From: Firmicutes bacterium UBA1191 | Lineage (GTDB): Bacteria; Bacillota; Clostridia; Peptostreptococcales; Anaerovoracaceae | Assembly (NCBI GenBank): GCA_002310095.1 | Contig: DBYH01000016.1 | Location: 1 to 55,751, forward strand | Direction of reading: 5' to 3' | Length of the DNA: 55,751 bases | Part shown: positions 1 to 7,158 of the stretch, piece after piece | Layout: each line of letters opens with the position of its first letter | Numbering within the stretch: position 1 is the stretch's first letter | The notes under the pieces: generated by a model | The model's database searches: none | The model's input: only the letters and a program-made list of their open reading frames with translations | What the model was told of the DNA's origin: nothing | Program-made: the position numbers and the translations under genes

Positions 1-2
1 CT

Positions 3-350
3 TTATCGCACATTAGCAAACTCGGCGGTCTTCCATTCGACCTTGCCTCTTTTGTTTCTTCCGAGTGTTACCGTCCAAAGGCTACCGTCCTTGACTTTCG
101 ACATGTCTATGTCTGTCTCCTTCGGAGCGTAGATCATTTCGTCGTTAACGGGTCTTCTCCAGGCGAATAGTTTGATGAAACTATGATTGCTGTAGTTATG
201 TCCGTAGCAGATCAAAGCCTCCCCATACTTGTACCATGCCCTGAAGTCTATATCGAACTCGAATTCGCCTTCCTCCTTCGGCGTGATATAACACTCCGGT
301 TCCATTTCCATGATTTCTTCTTCTGTTGTTAATACTCCATATGAATTCAT
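3..350 (-). CDS. hypothetical protein of the mobile element
   Basis: A 115-residue, mostly acidic protein that I do not recognise. It has aromatic-rich stretches such as FDIDFRAWYKYGEALICYG and no signal peptide, membrane segment or obvious catalytic motif. It starts 18 bp after the relaxase stop, and an AAGGAGA-type ribosome binding site precedes its ATG at 350, so it is probably translated from the relaxase mRNA. It lies at the window edge inside the integrated element and may be cargo or an accessory mobilization gene. Function is unknown. Confidence 0.6.
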   Translation of the reverse strand: MNSYGVLTTEEEIMEMEPECYITPKEEGEFEFDIDFRAWYKYGEALICYGHNYSNHSFIKLFAWRRPVNDEMIYAPKETDIDMSKVKDGSLWTVTLGRNKRGKVEWKTAEFANVR

Positions 351-368
351 ACAATCTCCTTCCCGCGC

Positions 369-1430
369 CTATCTGGCACTTCTATCTTTTCCTTGTTTTA
401 ACTTGTTCAGATCCACTCCGGTTGCTTTCGCGATGCAGAATTCCATGAATTGTCCGATGGCATCGCCCCACGCATTGGCCCACGTGTTGCGATCTTCATA
501 CTTCAGTTCTTTCAGCATTGTGAGGAGGACTTTGACTCCTCCAGCGAGAATACTTCTAAAGGTAACAGGATCCTTTTTCCCATCTGATTTCTTCATTGAC
601 TGCTGCACCGGCAGAATGATCAGCTCCCGTTTCACATACATCAGTCGGGCTTGGGGAACGCCCCTTGCCCGTGCCCGATTGATGCCTTTGTTCCACTCAT
701 CCTTGAGCTGATTTGTTTCTTTGATCTCTTCTGCGCGAGGGTTGTTTTTGCCGATTTTCTTTGTCGGAAGATAGGGTCCGTTCTTCGGAAAAGTTTTCAT
801 TTTCATCTGCTCCGGCAGCTGATAATTGATCAGATCTGTGAAGAATTCTTTGGCTTCCTCGGTAAATCTTCTCTCTTTGAACAGAGGATTTTTCTTCTCG
901 AATTTATGCTCTTCATAGACCTTTCCCTTCGGAACCATCGTGTACCCCGGAAGCAATCCCTGTTCATTTGTCGCCTCCTTTTTCGTTCTGACGCGCTTGC
1001 CATTCGGATCGAAAAACATGTTCCTGGAAGCAATTTTCTGTACCGGTTCGTCGAGCTTTTGCCTCTCTGAAAAGATCAGATGGATGTGGAAATTCGTCTT
1101 CGCTTTGTTATGATGCAGGGCCGCAATGCACTCTGTTTCATACTTCCTTTTGAATGATTCTGTGAAGTATTTCAGCAGTTCTTCATGATCAAAATGGAAG
1201 AATTCTTTGGGCAATGCGATGATGAATTCTCTCGCTTCTATGCATGTTCCCACTGTGCCGCTGCGCTTGAAATCCGCCTGATTTTCTTTCGCCAGATCTC
1301 TCCAGTACCCCCTCGGCACCGTCTCATACACCGCGTACAAATTCTCCTGTTGTGCCTTGCTGCTGATATATTTTATGCGGCCTTTTACGTTGGATAATTT
1401 CGTATGTTCAACAAATGTTACGCCTTTCAT
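369..1430 (-). CDS. MobA/MobL-family relaxase
   Basis: Likely plasmid-type relaxase (MobQ-like) that nicks oriT and pilots the strand during conjugative mobilization. The 353-residue product has the family's N-terminal layout: the segment EAREFIIALPKEF near residues 66-78 and the metal-binding HIH triad at 115-117 inside NFHIHLIFSER. The basic C-terminal half is less conserved. It is shorter than many MobA/MobL proteins and has no primase or helicase domain, so it probably uses a helper element's transfer machinery. A stem-loop-rich candidate oriT lies immediately upstream (1485-1700). GGAGATG sits about 13 bp before the ATG, a rather long spacing, so the exact start is less certain than the gene. 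Confidence 0.85.
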   Translation of the reverse strand: MKGVTFVEHTKLSNVKGRIKYISSKAQQENLYAVYETVPRGYWRDLAKENQADFKRSGTVGTCIEAREFIIALPKEFFHFDHEELLKYFTESFKRKYETECIAALHHNKAKTNFHIHLIFSERQKLDEPVQKIASRNMFFDPNGKRVRTKKEATNEQGLLPGYTMVPKGKVYEEHKFEKKNPLFKERRFTEEAKEFFTDLINYQLPEQMKMKTFPKNGPYLPTKKIGKNNPRAEEIKETNQLKDEWNKGINRARARGVPQARLMYVKRELIILPVQQSMKKSDGKKDPVTFRSILAGGVKVLLTMLKELKYEDRNTWANAWGDAIGQFMEFCIAKATGVDLNKLKQGKDRSAR

Positions 1431-1484
1431 CGATTCATATCATCTCCAATCCTCATATCGCCTACTTACAATTTGTTAGCTGCG

Positions 1485-1551
1485 CCTGCCCCGCAGGGCG
1501 AAATACACAGAGTACGAACCCGACAGGGTTTGTGCGATGGGTGTATTTCGC
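1485..1551. other. candidate origin of transfer (oriT) with nested hairpin
   Basis: Between the relaxase start and the upstream ATPase stop there is a long nested inverted repeat. The outer arms, 11 bp, are 1498-1508 and 1541-1551 (GCGAAATACAC / GTGTATTTCGC). The inner arms are 1512-1521 and 1526-1535, around a GACA loop. Just beside it, GTTAGCTGCGCC (1475-1486) resembles the TAAGTGCGCC core of RSF1010/pGO1-type MobQ nick regions. Position next to a MobQ-like relaxase plus this structure suggests oriT. The nick assignment is inference. Confidence 0.55.
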
Positions 1552-1652
1552 TCTCAGACGGCGAGGCCTTTGGTGTGTGCTTAAATCATGGTCTCTCATC
1601 TCCCTCTTTCATAGGTATCACAGCATCTTTGGAATCTCTCCTGCTGATCAAG

Positions 1653-1700
1653 GTGGCAAGATGCCCATATCTATAGGTATAGGTCACCTTACCATCTTGC
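1653..1700. repeat. inverted repeat GGCAAGATG / CATCTTGCC
   Basis: GGCAAGATG around 1653-1661 and its complement CATCTTGCC around 1692-1700 flank about 30 bp just after the ATPase stop. GGTGGCAAGATG on the left and CACCTTACCATCTTGCC on the right extend the similarity. It may be a second recognition arm of oriT or a weak terminator for the ATPase gene. There is no strong T-run, so I favour the oriT region. Confidence 0.4.
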
Positions 1701-1702
1701 CT

Positions 1703-2683
1703 CTACTCTTTGTCCTCCGGTAATGCCGTATACCATTTGTCTCCATCTCTGATTGCTTCCGTGTGTAGATCCGCCATGGCGTTTCTCAATGTCTTCTTGC
1801 GGATGCCCTCCGCCTCTGCCTCCTCATACAGATCCTTGCTGGGCATCATTCCATCTTCCAGTTTTCTCTTCAGGAACTCTGTCGCCTCTTTTGTCTTCTT
1901 CCCTCTACTGCTGCCGGAGAGAAGTTCATCCGGCGTGATGTCGTATTCTCCGATCCACTCGAACCCGAACTCCTGACTCAGGCGAAAGGCTACCGGGGTC
2001 GGCTCATAGACGAGTGATGATTTCAACGGTGCAAGTACTCTCACATCCGGGTCATCTCTCACCCTGCCGCAGAGGATGACGCTGCGTGCTGCCGCTGCAA
2101 AATCGACTGACCCCAGACCTCTGTGCTTTGCTTTCATCACTTCTGACTTGTTTATGTGACCGATGAGCACGATTGCGCATCCGTATTCTTCTGCCAGCGC
2201 GGAGATCCTGCTCATGACGGGCCGCACTTCGTTCGCTCTGTACATATCCACCGATGACCCCAGGTACGCCTGGATTGGATCCAGTACCACCAGCTTCGCG
2301 TCTGTTCTGATGATGGCTTCCTCCAATCGATCGTCTGACATCGTCAGAGCCTTCTCCGAGTCATCAATCACCAACACCCTGCTACAGTCTGCTCCTGCTG
2401 CGACAAGCCTCGGCTTGATCGTATCTCCCAGTCCGTCTTCTGCTGTCTGGTAGATCACATTCACCGGTCCCCTCACCGGCGGATCATCTTTGGCTGAAAC
2501 GATTTCTCTTCCCGTGGTCAGACTTGCTATGATCTGCAGAAGCGCTGTAGTCTTTCCCTCTCCCGAGTCACCCTGCATGAGCGTGATCTTCTTATACGGA
2601 ATAAAGTCCTGCCACAGCCACTCCACTTTCTCGATCTCCACGTCATTCATGTTGATCATCTTGAGTTCCGTCATGGGCATCAT
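1703..2683 (-). CDS. RepA-like AAA ATPase (AAA_25)
   Basis: A 326-residue P-loop NTPase of the AAA_25/RepA hexameric helicase type common on plasmids and integrative elements. Walker A is GDSGEGKT at residues 38-45. The Walker B-like strand is KLVVLDPIQAYLG, followed by IVLIGHINKS and GSVDFAAAARS, both typical of RepA-type ATPases. The C-terminal ~80 residues look like a winged helix (DLYEEAEAEGIRKKTLRNAM). It may support replication of the excised circle or processing of the transferred strand. The gene overlaps the end of the MobC-like gene by 41 bp, which implies translational coupling. Confidence 0.8.
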   Translation of the reverse strand: MMPMTELKMINMNDVEIEKVEWLWQDFIPYKKITLMQGDSGEGKTTALLQIIASLTTGREIVSAKDDPPVRGPVNVIYQTAEDGLGDTIKPRLVAAGADCSRVLVIDDSEKALTMSDDRLEEAIIRTDAKLVVLDPIQAYLGSSVDMYRANEVRPVMSRISALAEEYGCAIVLIGHINKSEVMKAKHRGLGSVDFAAAARSVILCGRVRDDPDVRVLAPLKSSLVYEPTPVAFRLSQEFGFEWIGEYDITPDELLSGSSRGKKTKEATEFLKRKLEDGMMPSKDLYEEAEAEGIRKKTLRNAMADLHTEAIRDGDKWYTALPEDKE

Positions 2684-3005
2684 CTCCTTCCTCTATCTCT
2701 TTGATCTGCCTGAGCAGTGCGTTGCACGCGTTTATGGTCTGCTCGATCTCTTCGCAGTCATTCGTTACTTCCAGAGTCTCTCTCATTTTCCTGAGTTCCA
2801 GAGACAGTCGATCGCTGTGGAATCTCCCGGCTGTTATCCTGATCTGCTGATGCAGCAAAGACTGTCTGAAGTATTCTCCCTTTGGGAGCCCGCATACCTT
2901 GATGCGGGCCTCCAATGCCGTCTTCTCTTCCTCTGTAACCCTGAAGCTCATCGTTGTGATTCTGATCTTATGGGTGTCGTGTCCTTTCCCTGATCGTGCT
3001 TTCAT
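2643..3005 (-). CDS. MobC-like ribbon-helix-helix relaxosome protein
   Basis: A 120-residue protein whose first half reads as a ribbon-helix-helix DNA-binding unit (ITTMSFRVTEEEKTALEARI, then CGLPKGEYFRQSLL). That pattern is typical of MobC/relaxosome accessory proteins, which bind oriT and help the relaxase nick. The C-terminal half is helical and acidic (EEGDDAHDGTQDDQHE). It starts at the very end of the integrase gene and overlaps the ATPase gene by 41 bp, so int, mobC, repA and mob appear to form one leftward operon. Confidence 0.7.
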   Translation of the reverse strand: MKARSGKGHDTHKIRITTMSFRVTEEEKTALEARIKVCGLPKGEYFRQSLLHQQIRITAGRFHSDRLSLELRKMRETLEVTNDCEEIEQTINACNALLRQIKEIEEGDDAHDGTQDDQHE

Positions 3006-4078
3006 TCCTCCCTCTCTCCTTTCTTGTACCTTTTGTTGATTTCCTCTGCCAGTTTCATCTGACTGTCCGGATACAGATGCTCGTAGATGTCCAACGTCGT
3101 TTCCACATTCTCGTGTCCCAGACGGCTTGCTACCTCCAGCGGCATGATCTTCATATGTGCCAGCATCGCGGCGTGGCTGTGACGGAGATTGTGAACGGTA
3201 ATTTCCTGCACGCCGCTCTTTTGAATCCCTCGCTTGATCTCATCATTGAAGTGGCTTTCCCCCACCGGGAAGAGCCTGTCTTTGGGTTCCAGTCCGTAAA
3301 CGCTATCGAAGTATTCCTGAAGATCAGTTACCAGGAAGTCCGGCAGACTGATGGTCCGGTTGCTCTTCGGTGTCTTCGGCGGGGTGATCACATCTTTCTT
3401 CTTGATTCTCTGATATGATTTGTTTACTGTCAGTACCTTCTTCTCCAGATCCACATCCTCCCTGGTGAGAGCCAGCAATTCACCTTTCCGAAGGCCTGTC
3501 CAAAAGAGCAGCTCGAACGCCACGTAGGATCTGCGTTTGTCCATCATGTGATCCAGGAATATCTCAAACTCTTCCACTGTCCAGAACGGCATCTCTTCAG
3601 CTTTTGCCTTCCCCATACTTCCTGCTTTCTTGCAAGGGTTGCTGCCGAGGTCGTAATAATTGACGGCGAAGTTGAATACCGCCGTGAGCTGATTGTTGAT
3701 CGTCTTCAGATAGGTTGGTTTATATCCTTTCCCTATCAGCTCGTTCTGCCACCTCCGGATATCTGCTGCGGTGATGCTGTTAACGGCCTTCTTTCCGAAG
3801 TACGGCAGGATCTTGTCGTTGATGATATATTCCTTGGTCAGGATCGTATTCTCTCTCAACCTGGATCTGCAGTCCTCCATATAGATATCGATGAAATCCT
3901 TCATCTTCATATCGAAGTTGACTTCCTGTTTGGTCAGGAATGTGCTGAGCCAGTTCTCCGCCTCCCTCTTCGTCTTGAATCCTCTCTTCGTCGACTTGTG
4001 CTGCTCCCCCTGCCAGTCTGTGTACCGATACTGGATCGACCAGGTCCCGTTATCCGGGTCTTTCTTCGCTTTGTTCAT
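3002..4078 (-). CDS. int: tyrosine recombinase / integrase
   Basis: Site-specific integrase that inserts and excises the element. The N-terminal part has an AP2-like DNA-binding segment (WSIQYRYTDWQGEQHKSTKRGF) and a SAM-like core-binding domain. The C-terminal catalytic domain shows the Arg in WTGLRKGELLAL, the HNLRHSHAAML box, GHENVETTLDIYEHL and the nucleophile Tyr. I chose the ATG at 4078 (358 residues): it overlaps the upstream stop as ATGA and has GGAGGG about 8 bp before it. A longer frame to 4111 has no such site. The nearby element/chromosome junction at the guaA 3' end fits an integrase of this class. Confidence 0.92.
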   Translation of the reverse strand: MNKAKKDPDNGTWSIQYRYTDWQGEQHKSTKRGFKTKREAENWLSTFLTKQEVNFDMKMKDFIDIYMEDCRSRLRENTILTKEYIINDKILPYFGKKAVNSITAADIRRWQNELIGKGYKPTYLKTINNQLTAVFNFAVNYYDLGSNPCKKAGSMGKAKAEEMPFWTVEEFEIFLDHMMDKRRSYVAFELLFWTGLRKGELLALTREDVDLEKKVLTVNKSYQRIKKKDVITPPKTPKSNRTISLPDFLVTDLQEYFDSVYGLEPKDRLFPVGESHFNDEIKRGIQKSGVQEITVHNLRHSHAAMLAHMKIMPLEVASRLGHENVETTLDIYEHLYPDSQMKLAEEINKRYKKGEREE

Positions 4079-4266
4079 GATTTCTTCCCTCCATCCTCTA
4101 ATCCATACCAATGTTCTTCGAAATACTTCTTTGGGACCTTCCCTGCTACGGTCAGGTATCCCTGAGCGGCCAGGTCATCGTTCATGCTTCTGATGACCTT
4201 GTAGGCCAGTGATCTGGAGATCCCGAGGATCTCGACCACATCATTGACTGTTAGATACGCTCGCAT
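4075..4266 (-). CDS. excisionase-like helix-turn-helix protein
   Basis: A 63-residue protein with an N-terminal helix-turn-helix: YLTVNDVVEILGISRSLAYKVIRSMN. This MerR/AlpA/Xis-type fold is typical of small excisionases and directionality factors encoded next to tyrosine integrases. It overlaps the integrase start by four bases and is transcribed from the promoter at 4321-4349, which carries a repressor operator in its spacer. The role as excisionase is inferred from fold, size and position. Confidence 0.8.
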   Translation of the reverse strand: MRAYLTVNDVVEILGISRSLAYKVIRSMNDDLAAQGYLTVAGKVPKKYFEEHWYGLEDGGKKS

Positions 4267-4290
4267 ACTCTCATCCCTCCTCCTATGCTT

Positions 4291-4308
4291 TGTAGCGTTT
4301 TAGCTCTA
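4291..4308. promoter_or_regulatory. Xre operator site 1
   Basis: TGTAGCGTTTTAGCTCTA is the most degenerate of four similar 18-bp dyads (consensus TGTAGC-N6-GCTACA). It lies downstream of the predicted start of the xis-int transcript, where a bound repressor would block elongation. Confidence 0.6.
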
Positions 4309-4320
4309 TCTTGTGTCTAT

Positions 4321-4349
4321 ATTATATGTAGTCTTTTCGCTACAGTCAA
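4321..4349 (-). promoter_or_regulatory. xis-int operon promoter
   Basis: On the minus strand, TTGACT (4349-4344) and TATAAT (4326-4321) are separated by exactly 17 bp. Operator site 2 fills the spacer, so repressor binding would directly exclude RNA polymerase. Confidence 0.75.
4327..4344. promoter_or_regulatory. Xre operator site 2
   Basis: TGTAGTCTTTTCGCTACA has half-sites TGTAG and CTACA around a six-base centre. It sits precisely between the -35 and -10 of the xis-int promoter. Confidence 0.72.
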
Positions 4350-4357
4350 CCCCTGAT

Positions 4358-4375
4358 TGTAGCCTTTTCGCTATT
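4358..4375. promoter_or_regulatory. Xre operator site 3
   Basis: TGTAGCCTTTTCGCTATT lies 31 bp from site 2 and 30 bp from site 4, which is about three helical turns. The four operators could therefore be bound on one face of the DNA. Confidence 0.68.
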
Positions 4376-4387
4376 TTTTTGAAAAAT

Positions 4388-4405
4388 AGTTGCTTTTTCG
4401 CTACA
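4388..4405. promoter_or_regulatory. Xre operator site 4
   Basis: AGTTGCTTTTTCGCTACA overlaps the -35 (TTGCTT, 4390-4395) of the rightward repressor promoter, which suggests negative autoregulation. Confidence 0.68.
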
Positions 4406-4418
4406 TTTCTGCTATTAT
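4390..4418 (+). promoter_or_regulatory. promoter of the Xre repressor gene
   Basis: TTGCTT at 4390-4395 and TATTAT at 4413-4418 are 17 bp apart. A GGAGG ribosome binding site follows at about 4428, and the ATG at 4442. Confidence 0.6.
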
Positions 4419-4441
4419 GACCACATTGGAGGTGCACTATT

Positions 4442-4996
4442 ATGACGATAGGCGAACAAATCAAGTACATCCGGAAAAGAAGAGGATTGACACAAGGCCA
4501 GCTGGCAGATGCCACAGGTATCCACCCTGTTACCATCAGAAAATACGAAACAAACAAACTGCAGCCAAAAAAAGAACAGATAAAAAAAATAGCTGACACG
4601 CTTATGGTCAGCCCTATGGTATTCGGTGGTCTTGAAGCAAACACGATTCGGATCGAATCTGTTGGAGATATGCTTGGACTGCTTATTTTAATGTATAAAT
4701 CAAATGTCATCGTTATCTCTGAAGACACCTCAGAAATCAGATTGACACCGGCATTAAAGGGTCATCTGGTATTTATGGCAACAAAAAAGAACGCCTCTGT
4801 TTCAGACGGTGCGATCCATCTGACGGACGCTCAGGCAGAACGGGATTATTTAACGTGGGCTCAGCTCTATGACAATCACATGAAACTGCAGGAAAAATAC
4901 GGTTCTGATTCGGATAAACAGGCTGTTCTCCTGGAAGATGAGGAGCAGCTCAGGACCATCGAAATGGAACTGATCATGAACATGGAGCCACTGTAA
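4442..4996 (+). CDS. Xre-family repressor of the mobile element
   Basis: A 184-residue regulator with an N-terminal lambda-repressor-type helix-turn-helix: EQIKYIRKRRGLTQGQLADATGIHPVTIRKYE (residues 4-35). The remaining ~120 residues are a less conserved sensing or dimerization part that I cannot assign. It is divergent from xis-int, and four matching dyad operators lie in the shared region. By position and architecture it should keep the element integrated and silent until released. Its codon use is more AT-rich than the surrounding chromosome, consistent with transfer. Confidence 0.85.
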   Translation: MTIGEQIKYIRKRRGLTQGQLADATGIHPVTIRKYETNKLQPKKEQIKKIADTLMVSPMVFGGLEANTIRIESVGDMLGLLILMYKSNVIVISEDTSEIRLTPALKGHLVFMATKKNASVSDGAIHLTDAQAERDYLTWAQLYDNHMKLQEKYGSDSDKQAVLLEDEEQLRTIEMELIMNMEPL

Positions 4997-5028
4997 AAAC
5001 AGGGCAAAAAACCATTTACTCCACGATT

Positions 5029-5050
5029 TGTACTCAAAATGTACTCAAAC
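5029..5050. repeat. direct repeats near the element end
   Basis: TTGTACTCAAA followed closely by ATGTACTCAAA lies between the repressor gene and the guaA junction. Short direct repeats near a terminus are typical arm-type binding sites for tyrosine integrases; that role is inferred from position. Confidence 0.45.
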
Positions 5051-5064
5051 GGCAAAAAATAAAT

Positions 5065-5103
5065 GCGGGAAGCGCGTAATATCAACGCCTCCCGCTGTTT
5101 TTG
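5065..5103. terminator. bidirectional terminator between xre and guaA
   Basis: Arms GCGGGAAGCG (5065-5074) and CGCCTCCCGC (5086-5095) pair with one mismatch. TGTTTTTGCTTTT follows on the plus strand and ATTTATTTTTTG on the minus strand, so the hairpin can end both the repressor and guaA transcripts. Confidence 0.7.
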
Positions 5104-5135
5104 CTTTTATTCCCACTCGATTGTCGCTATCGGCT
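5104..5135. other. attachment site at the guaA 3' end (element/chromosome junction)
   Basis: The integrase-bearing element stops right at the last codons of guaA (stop at 5107-5109, TATTCCCACTCGATTG following on the plus strand). The 3' end of guaA is a known insertion hotspot for integrative elements. No second copy of this sequence is present in 1-5100, so the other junction is to the left of the window. Confidence 0.6.
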
Positions 5136-6084
5136 TGTCCGAGAAGTCCCAGAGCACTCTGTTGATTCCCGGCACCTCGGCGATTATTCTATCGCGGATG
5201 ACGCAGAGCGTATCCCACGGAATCTCGACTGACTTCGCGGTAACTGCGTCTACAGTATGGATCGCGCGTATGACTGCCGCCCATCCCATGTAGCGCTTGC
5301 CATCCTTGATTCCTGTCGATTTGACGTCAGGAATGGCTACGAAGTACTGCCACGGAGCCGGGTCCATCTTGCCGATTTCCTCGCGGACGATGGCGTCAGC
5401 TTCGCGAACCGCTTCAAGTCTGTCGCGGGTGATGGCTCCGACGCATCTCACGCCCAGACCCGGGCCCGGGAACGGCTGACGGTAAACCATGCTGTCAGGA
5501 AGTCCGAGAGCCTTGCCGACTACTCTTACCTCGTCCTTGTAGAGCAGCTTGACCGGCTCGACCAGTTCGAAGTCGAACTCTTCCGGCATTCCGCCTACGT
5601 TGTGGTGAGCCTTGATTCCATCCTTTGACTCCAGAATGTCAGGATATATCGTGCCCTGTCCCAGGAACTCGATTCCCTCCAGCTTTGAAGCCTCTTCCGC
5701 AAATACGTCGATGAACTCTTTGCCTATTATCTTTCTCTTCGTCTCAGGGTCGTCCACTCCCGCCAGCTTGTCCAGGAATCTGTCGACCGCGTCCACGTAA
5801 ATAAGGTTCGCGCCGAGTTCATCCTTGAACACTCTGATTACCTGTTCAGGCTCATCCTTTCTCAGCAGTCCGTGGTTGACATGCACGCAAGTCAGCTGAT
5901 CGCCGATCGCCTTGATCAGGATTGCCGCGACTACTGACGAGTCGACGCCGCCAGACAGGGCCAGCAGGACTTTCTTGTCCCTTACCTGTTCCTTTACCGC
6001 CGCGACCTGCTCGTCGATGAAGGCCTGGGCCAGCTCAGGAGTTGTGATTCTTTCCATAGTTTCCGGTCTTACATTTGGATCCAT
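5107..6084 (-). CDS. guaA: GMP synthase ATP-pyrophosphatase subunit
   Basis: Adenylates XMP and aminates it to GMP in purine synthesis. The 325-residue product has only the ATP-pyrophosphatase half (PP-loop SGGVDSS at residues 44-50) and the C-terminal dimerization domain ending in ATIEWE. The ~190-residue class I glutamine amidotransferase domain of the usual 510-residue GuaA is absent. It therefore either works with a separately encoded amidotransferase, not found in this window, or uses ammonia. AGGAGG lies 7 bp before the ATG. The end of the gene is the integration site of the neighbouring element. Confidence 0.93.
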   Translation of the reverse strand: MDPNVRPETMERITTPELAQAFIDEQVAAVKEQVRDKKVLLALSGGVDSSVVAAILIKAIGDQLTCVHVNHGLLRKDEPEQVIRVFKDELGANLIYVDAVDRFLDKLAGVDDPETKRKIIGKEFIDVFAEEASKLEGIEFLGQGTIYPDILESKDGIKAHHNVGGMPEEFDFELVEPVKLLYKDEVRVVGKALGLPDSMVYRQPFPGPGLGVRCVGAITRDRLEAVREADAIVREEIGKMDPAPWQYFVAIPDVKSTGIKDGKRYMGWAAVIRAIHTVDAVTAKSVEIPWDTLCVIRDRIIAEVPGINRVLWDFSDKPIATIEWE

Positions 6085-6153
6085 TTTGTTTCCTCCTAAT
6101 ATATTTCAATTGCATTATTTACATAAGTCAGTTGTTATTTGAAACAATAATTG

Positions 6154-6159
6154 ATTATA
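6154..6159 (-). promoter_or_regulatory. guaA promoter -10
   Basis: On the minus strand TATAAT is preceded by TGG, an extended -10, with no good -35. It gives a leader of about 62 nt before guaA and overlaps back-to-back with the promoter of the divergent exporter gene. Confidence 0.55.
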
Positions 6160-6167
6160 CCACACTT

Positions 6168-6196
6168 TTGCTTTTGCGCTGTCCACATGTTATAAT
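6168..6196 (+). promoter_or_regulatory. promoter of DMT exporter gene, almost no leader
   Basis: TTGCTT (6168-6173), 17 bp, then TATAAT (6191-6196) with an extended TG. The start codon is at 6204, so transcription should begin on or beside the ATG. No ribosome binding site is visible. Confidence 0.6.
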
Positions 6197-6203
6197 TTCT
6201 CGT

Positions 6204-7088
6204 ATGAATCATTCAATTACCAAACCATTACTCGCTATCATCGGCGTCAATTTCATCTGGGGTTTCGACTTTATCGCCATTGAGTATATGATGCGGTTTA
6301 TGTCCCCTGCAATGTTCACTTTCATACGGCTCATAATCGGAGCCGTGATTTTGACTGTCTGCTCCTTCATTTTCAGGGGCGGGGTGCGCATCAGAAGAGA
6401 GGATATGCCTCGCGTATTTCTTTCAGGAGCTATCGGCATGTCAGTGTACTTCACCATAGAAAACCTGGGAACCGGTTTGACCTCTGCGTCGTTTTCCTCT
6501 CTCATTATGGCCACCGTTCCGATTTTCGGGATGTTTGGAGACCGCGTTTTTTACGGAAACAAAATAACGCCATTAAAGGTCGTTTGCATTCTGGCGTCGG
6601 TTCTAGGGGTTTATCTGCTGGTTTCCGGGGAACCAATGGGGATCAGTACTGTCGGCGTACTGGCCATGTTCGCCGCCTCTGTTTCCTGGACGATCTACAT
6701 TGTTGTTGTTAAACCTCTTTATGATAAATATGATCTGCTTACACTGCTGACCGGCCTGTTCCTCTCCGGCCTGATCGTTCAGACACCCGTGGTCATCGTA
6801 TCGCAGGCCGCAACCCATGCGGGCTTAACGATTACCCCGATGGGCGTACTGGTCACGCTGGCAACGGCAATCGTTTGCATTATAATCGGCGAATTTGGCT
6901 ATATCTATGCTGTCGGCAAACTATCCACAACCCTTGTAGCCGCTTTTGAAAACGTTCTTCCTGTGACAGCAGTCATTTTCTCTATTTTCATCTTCGGCAA
7001 AATGCTCACCGCCATCCAGATTATCGGCGGTCTTATCATTCTCATTTCCGTGACGGCAATTGCCTTTCTCGAGCGGAGTAAGGACTGA
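6204..7088 (+). CDS. EamA/DMT-superfamily transporter
   Basis: A 294-residue inner-membrane protein with about ten hydrophobic segments arranged as two EamA repeats; the first starts KPLLAIIGVNFIWGFDFIA. Drug/metabolite transporters of this type export amino acids, metabolites or toxic compounds, and the substrate cannot be read from sequence. I chose the ATG at 6204: upstream residues in frame are not membrane-protein-like, and the promoter TATAAT ends 7 bp before it. A second EamA protein follows 70 bp downstream; the two are divergent enough not to be a recent duplication. Confidence 0.85.
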   Translation: MNHSITKPLLAIIGVNFIWGFDFIAIEYMMRFMSPAMFTFIRLIIGAVILTVCSFIFRGGVRIRREDMPRVFLSGAIGMSVYFTIENLGTGLTSASFSSLIMATVPIFGMFGDRVFYGNKITPLKVVCILASVLGVYLLVSGEPMGISTVGVLAMFAASVSWTIYIVVVKPLYDKYDLLTLLTGLFLSGLIVQTPVVIVSQAATHAGLTITPMGVLVTLATAIVCIIIGEFGYIYAVGKLSTTLVAAFENVLPVTAVIFSIFIFGKMLTAIQIIGGLIILISVTAIAFLERSKD

Positions 7089-7158
7089 GGATTTCTTGAC
7101 AGTTTAACAGGCTTGTGCGAAACTGAAAAAAACGACGTTTCAGCGGAAGGGTTTCATC

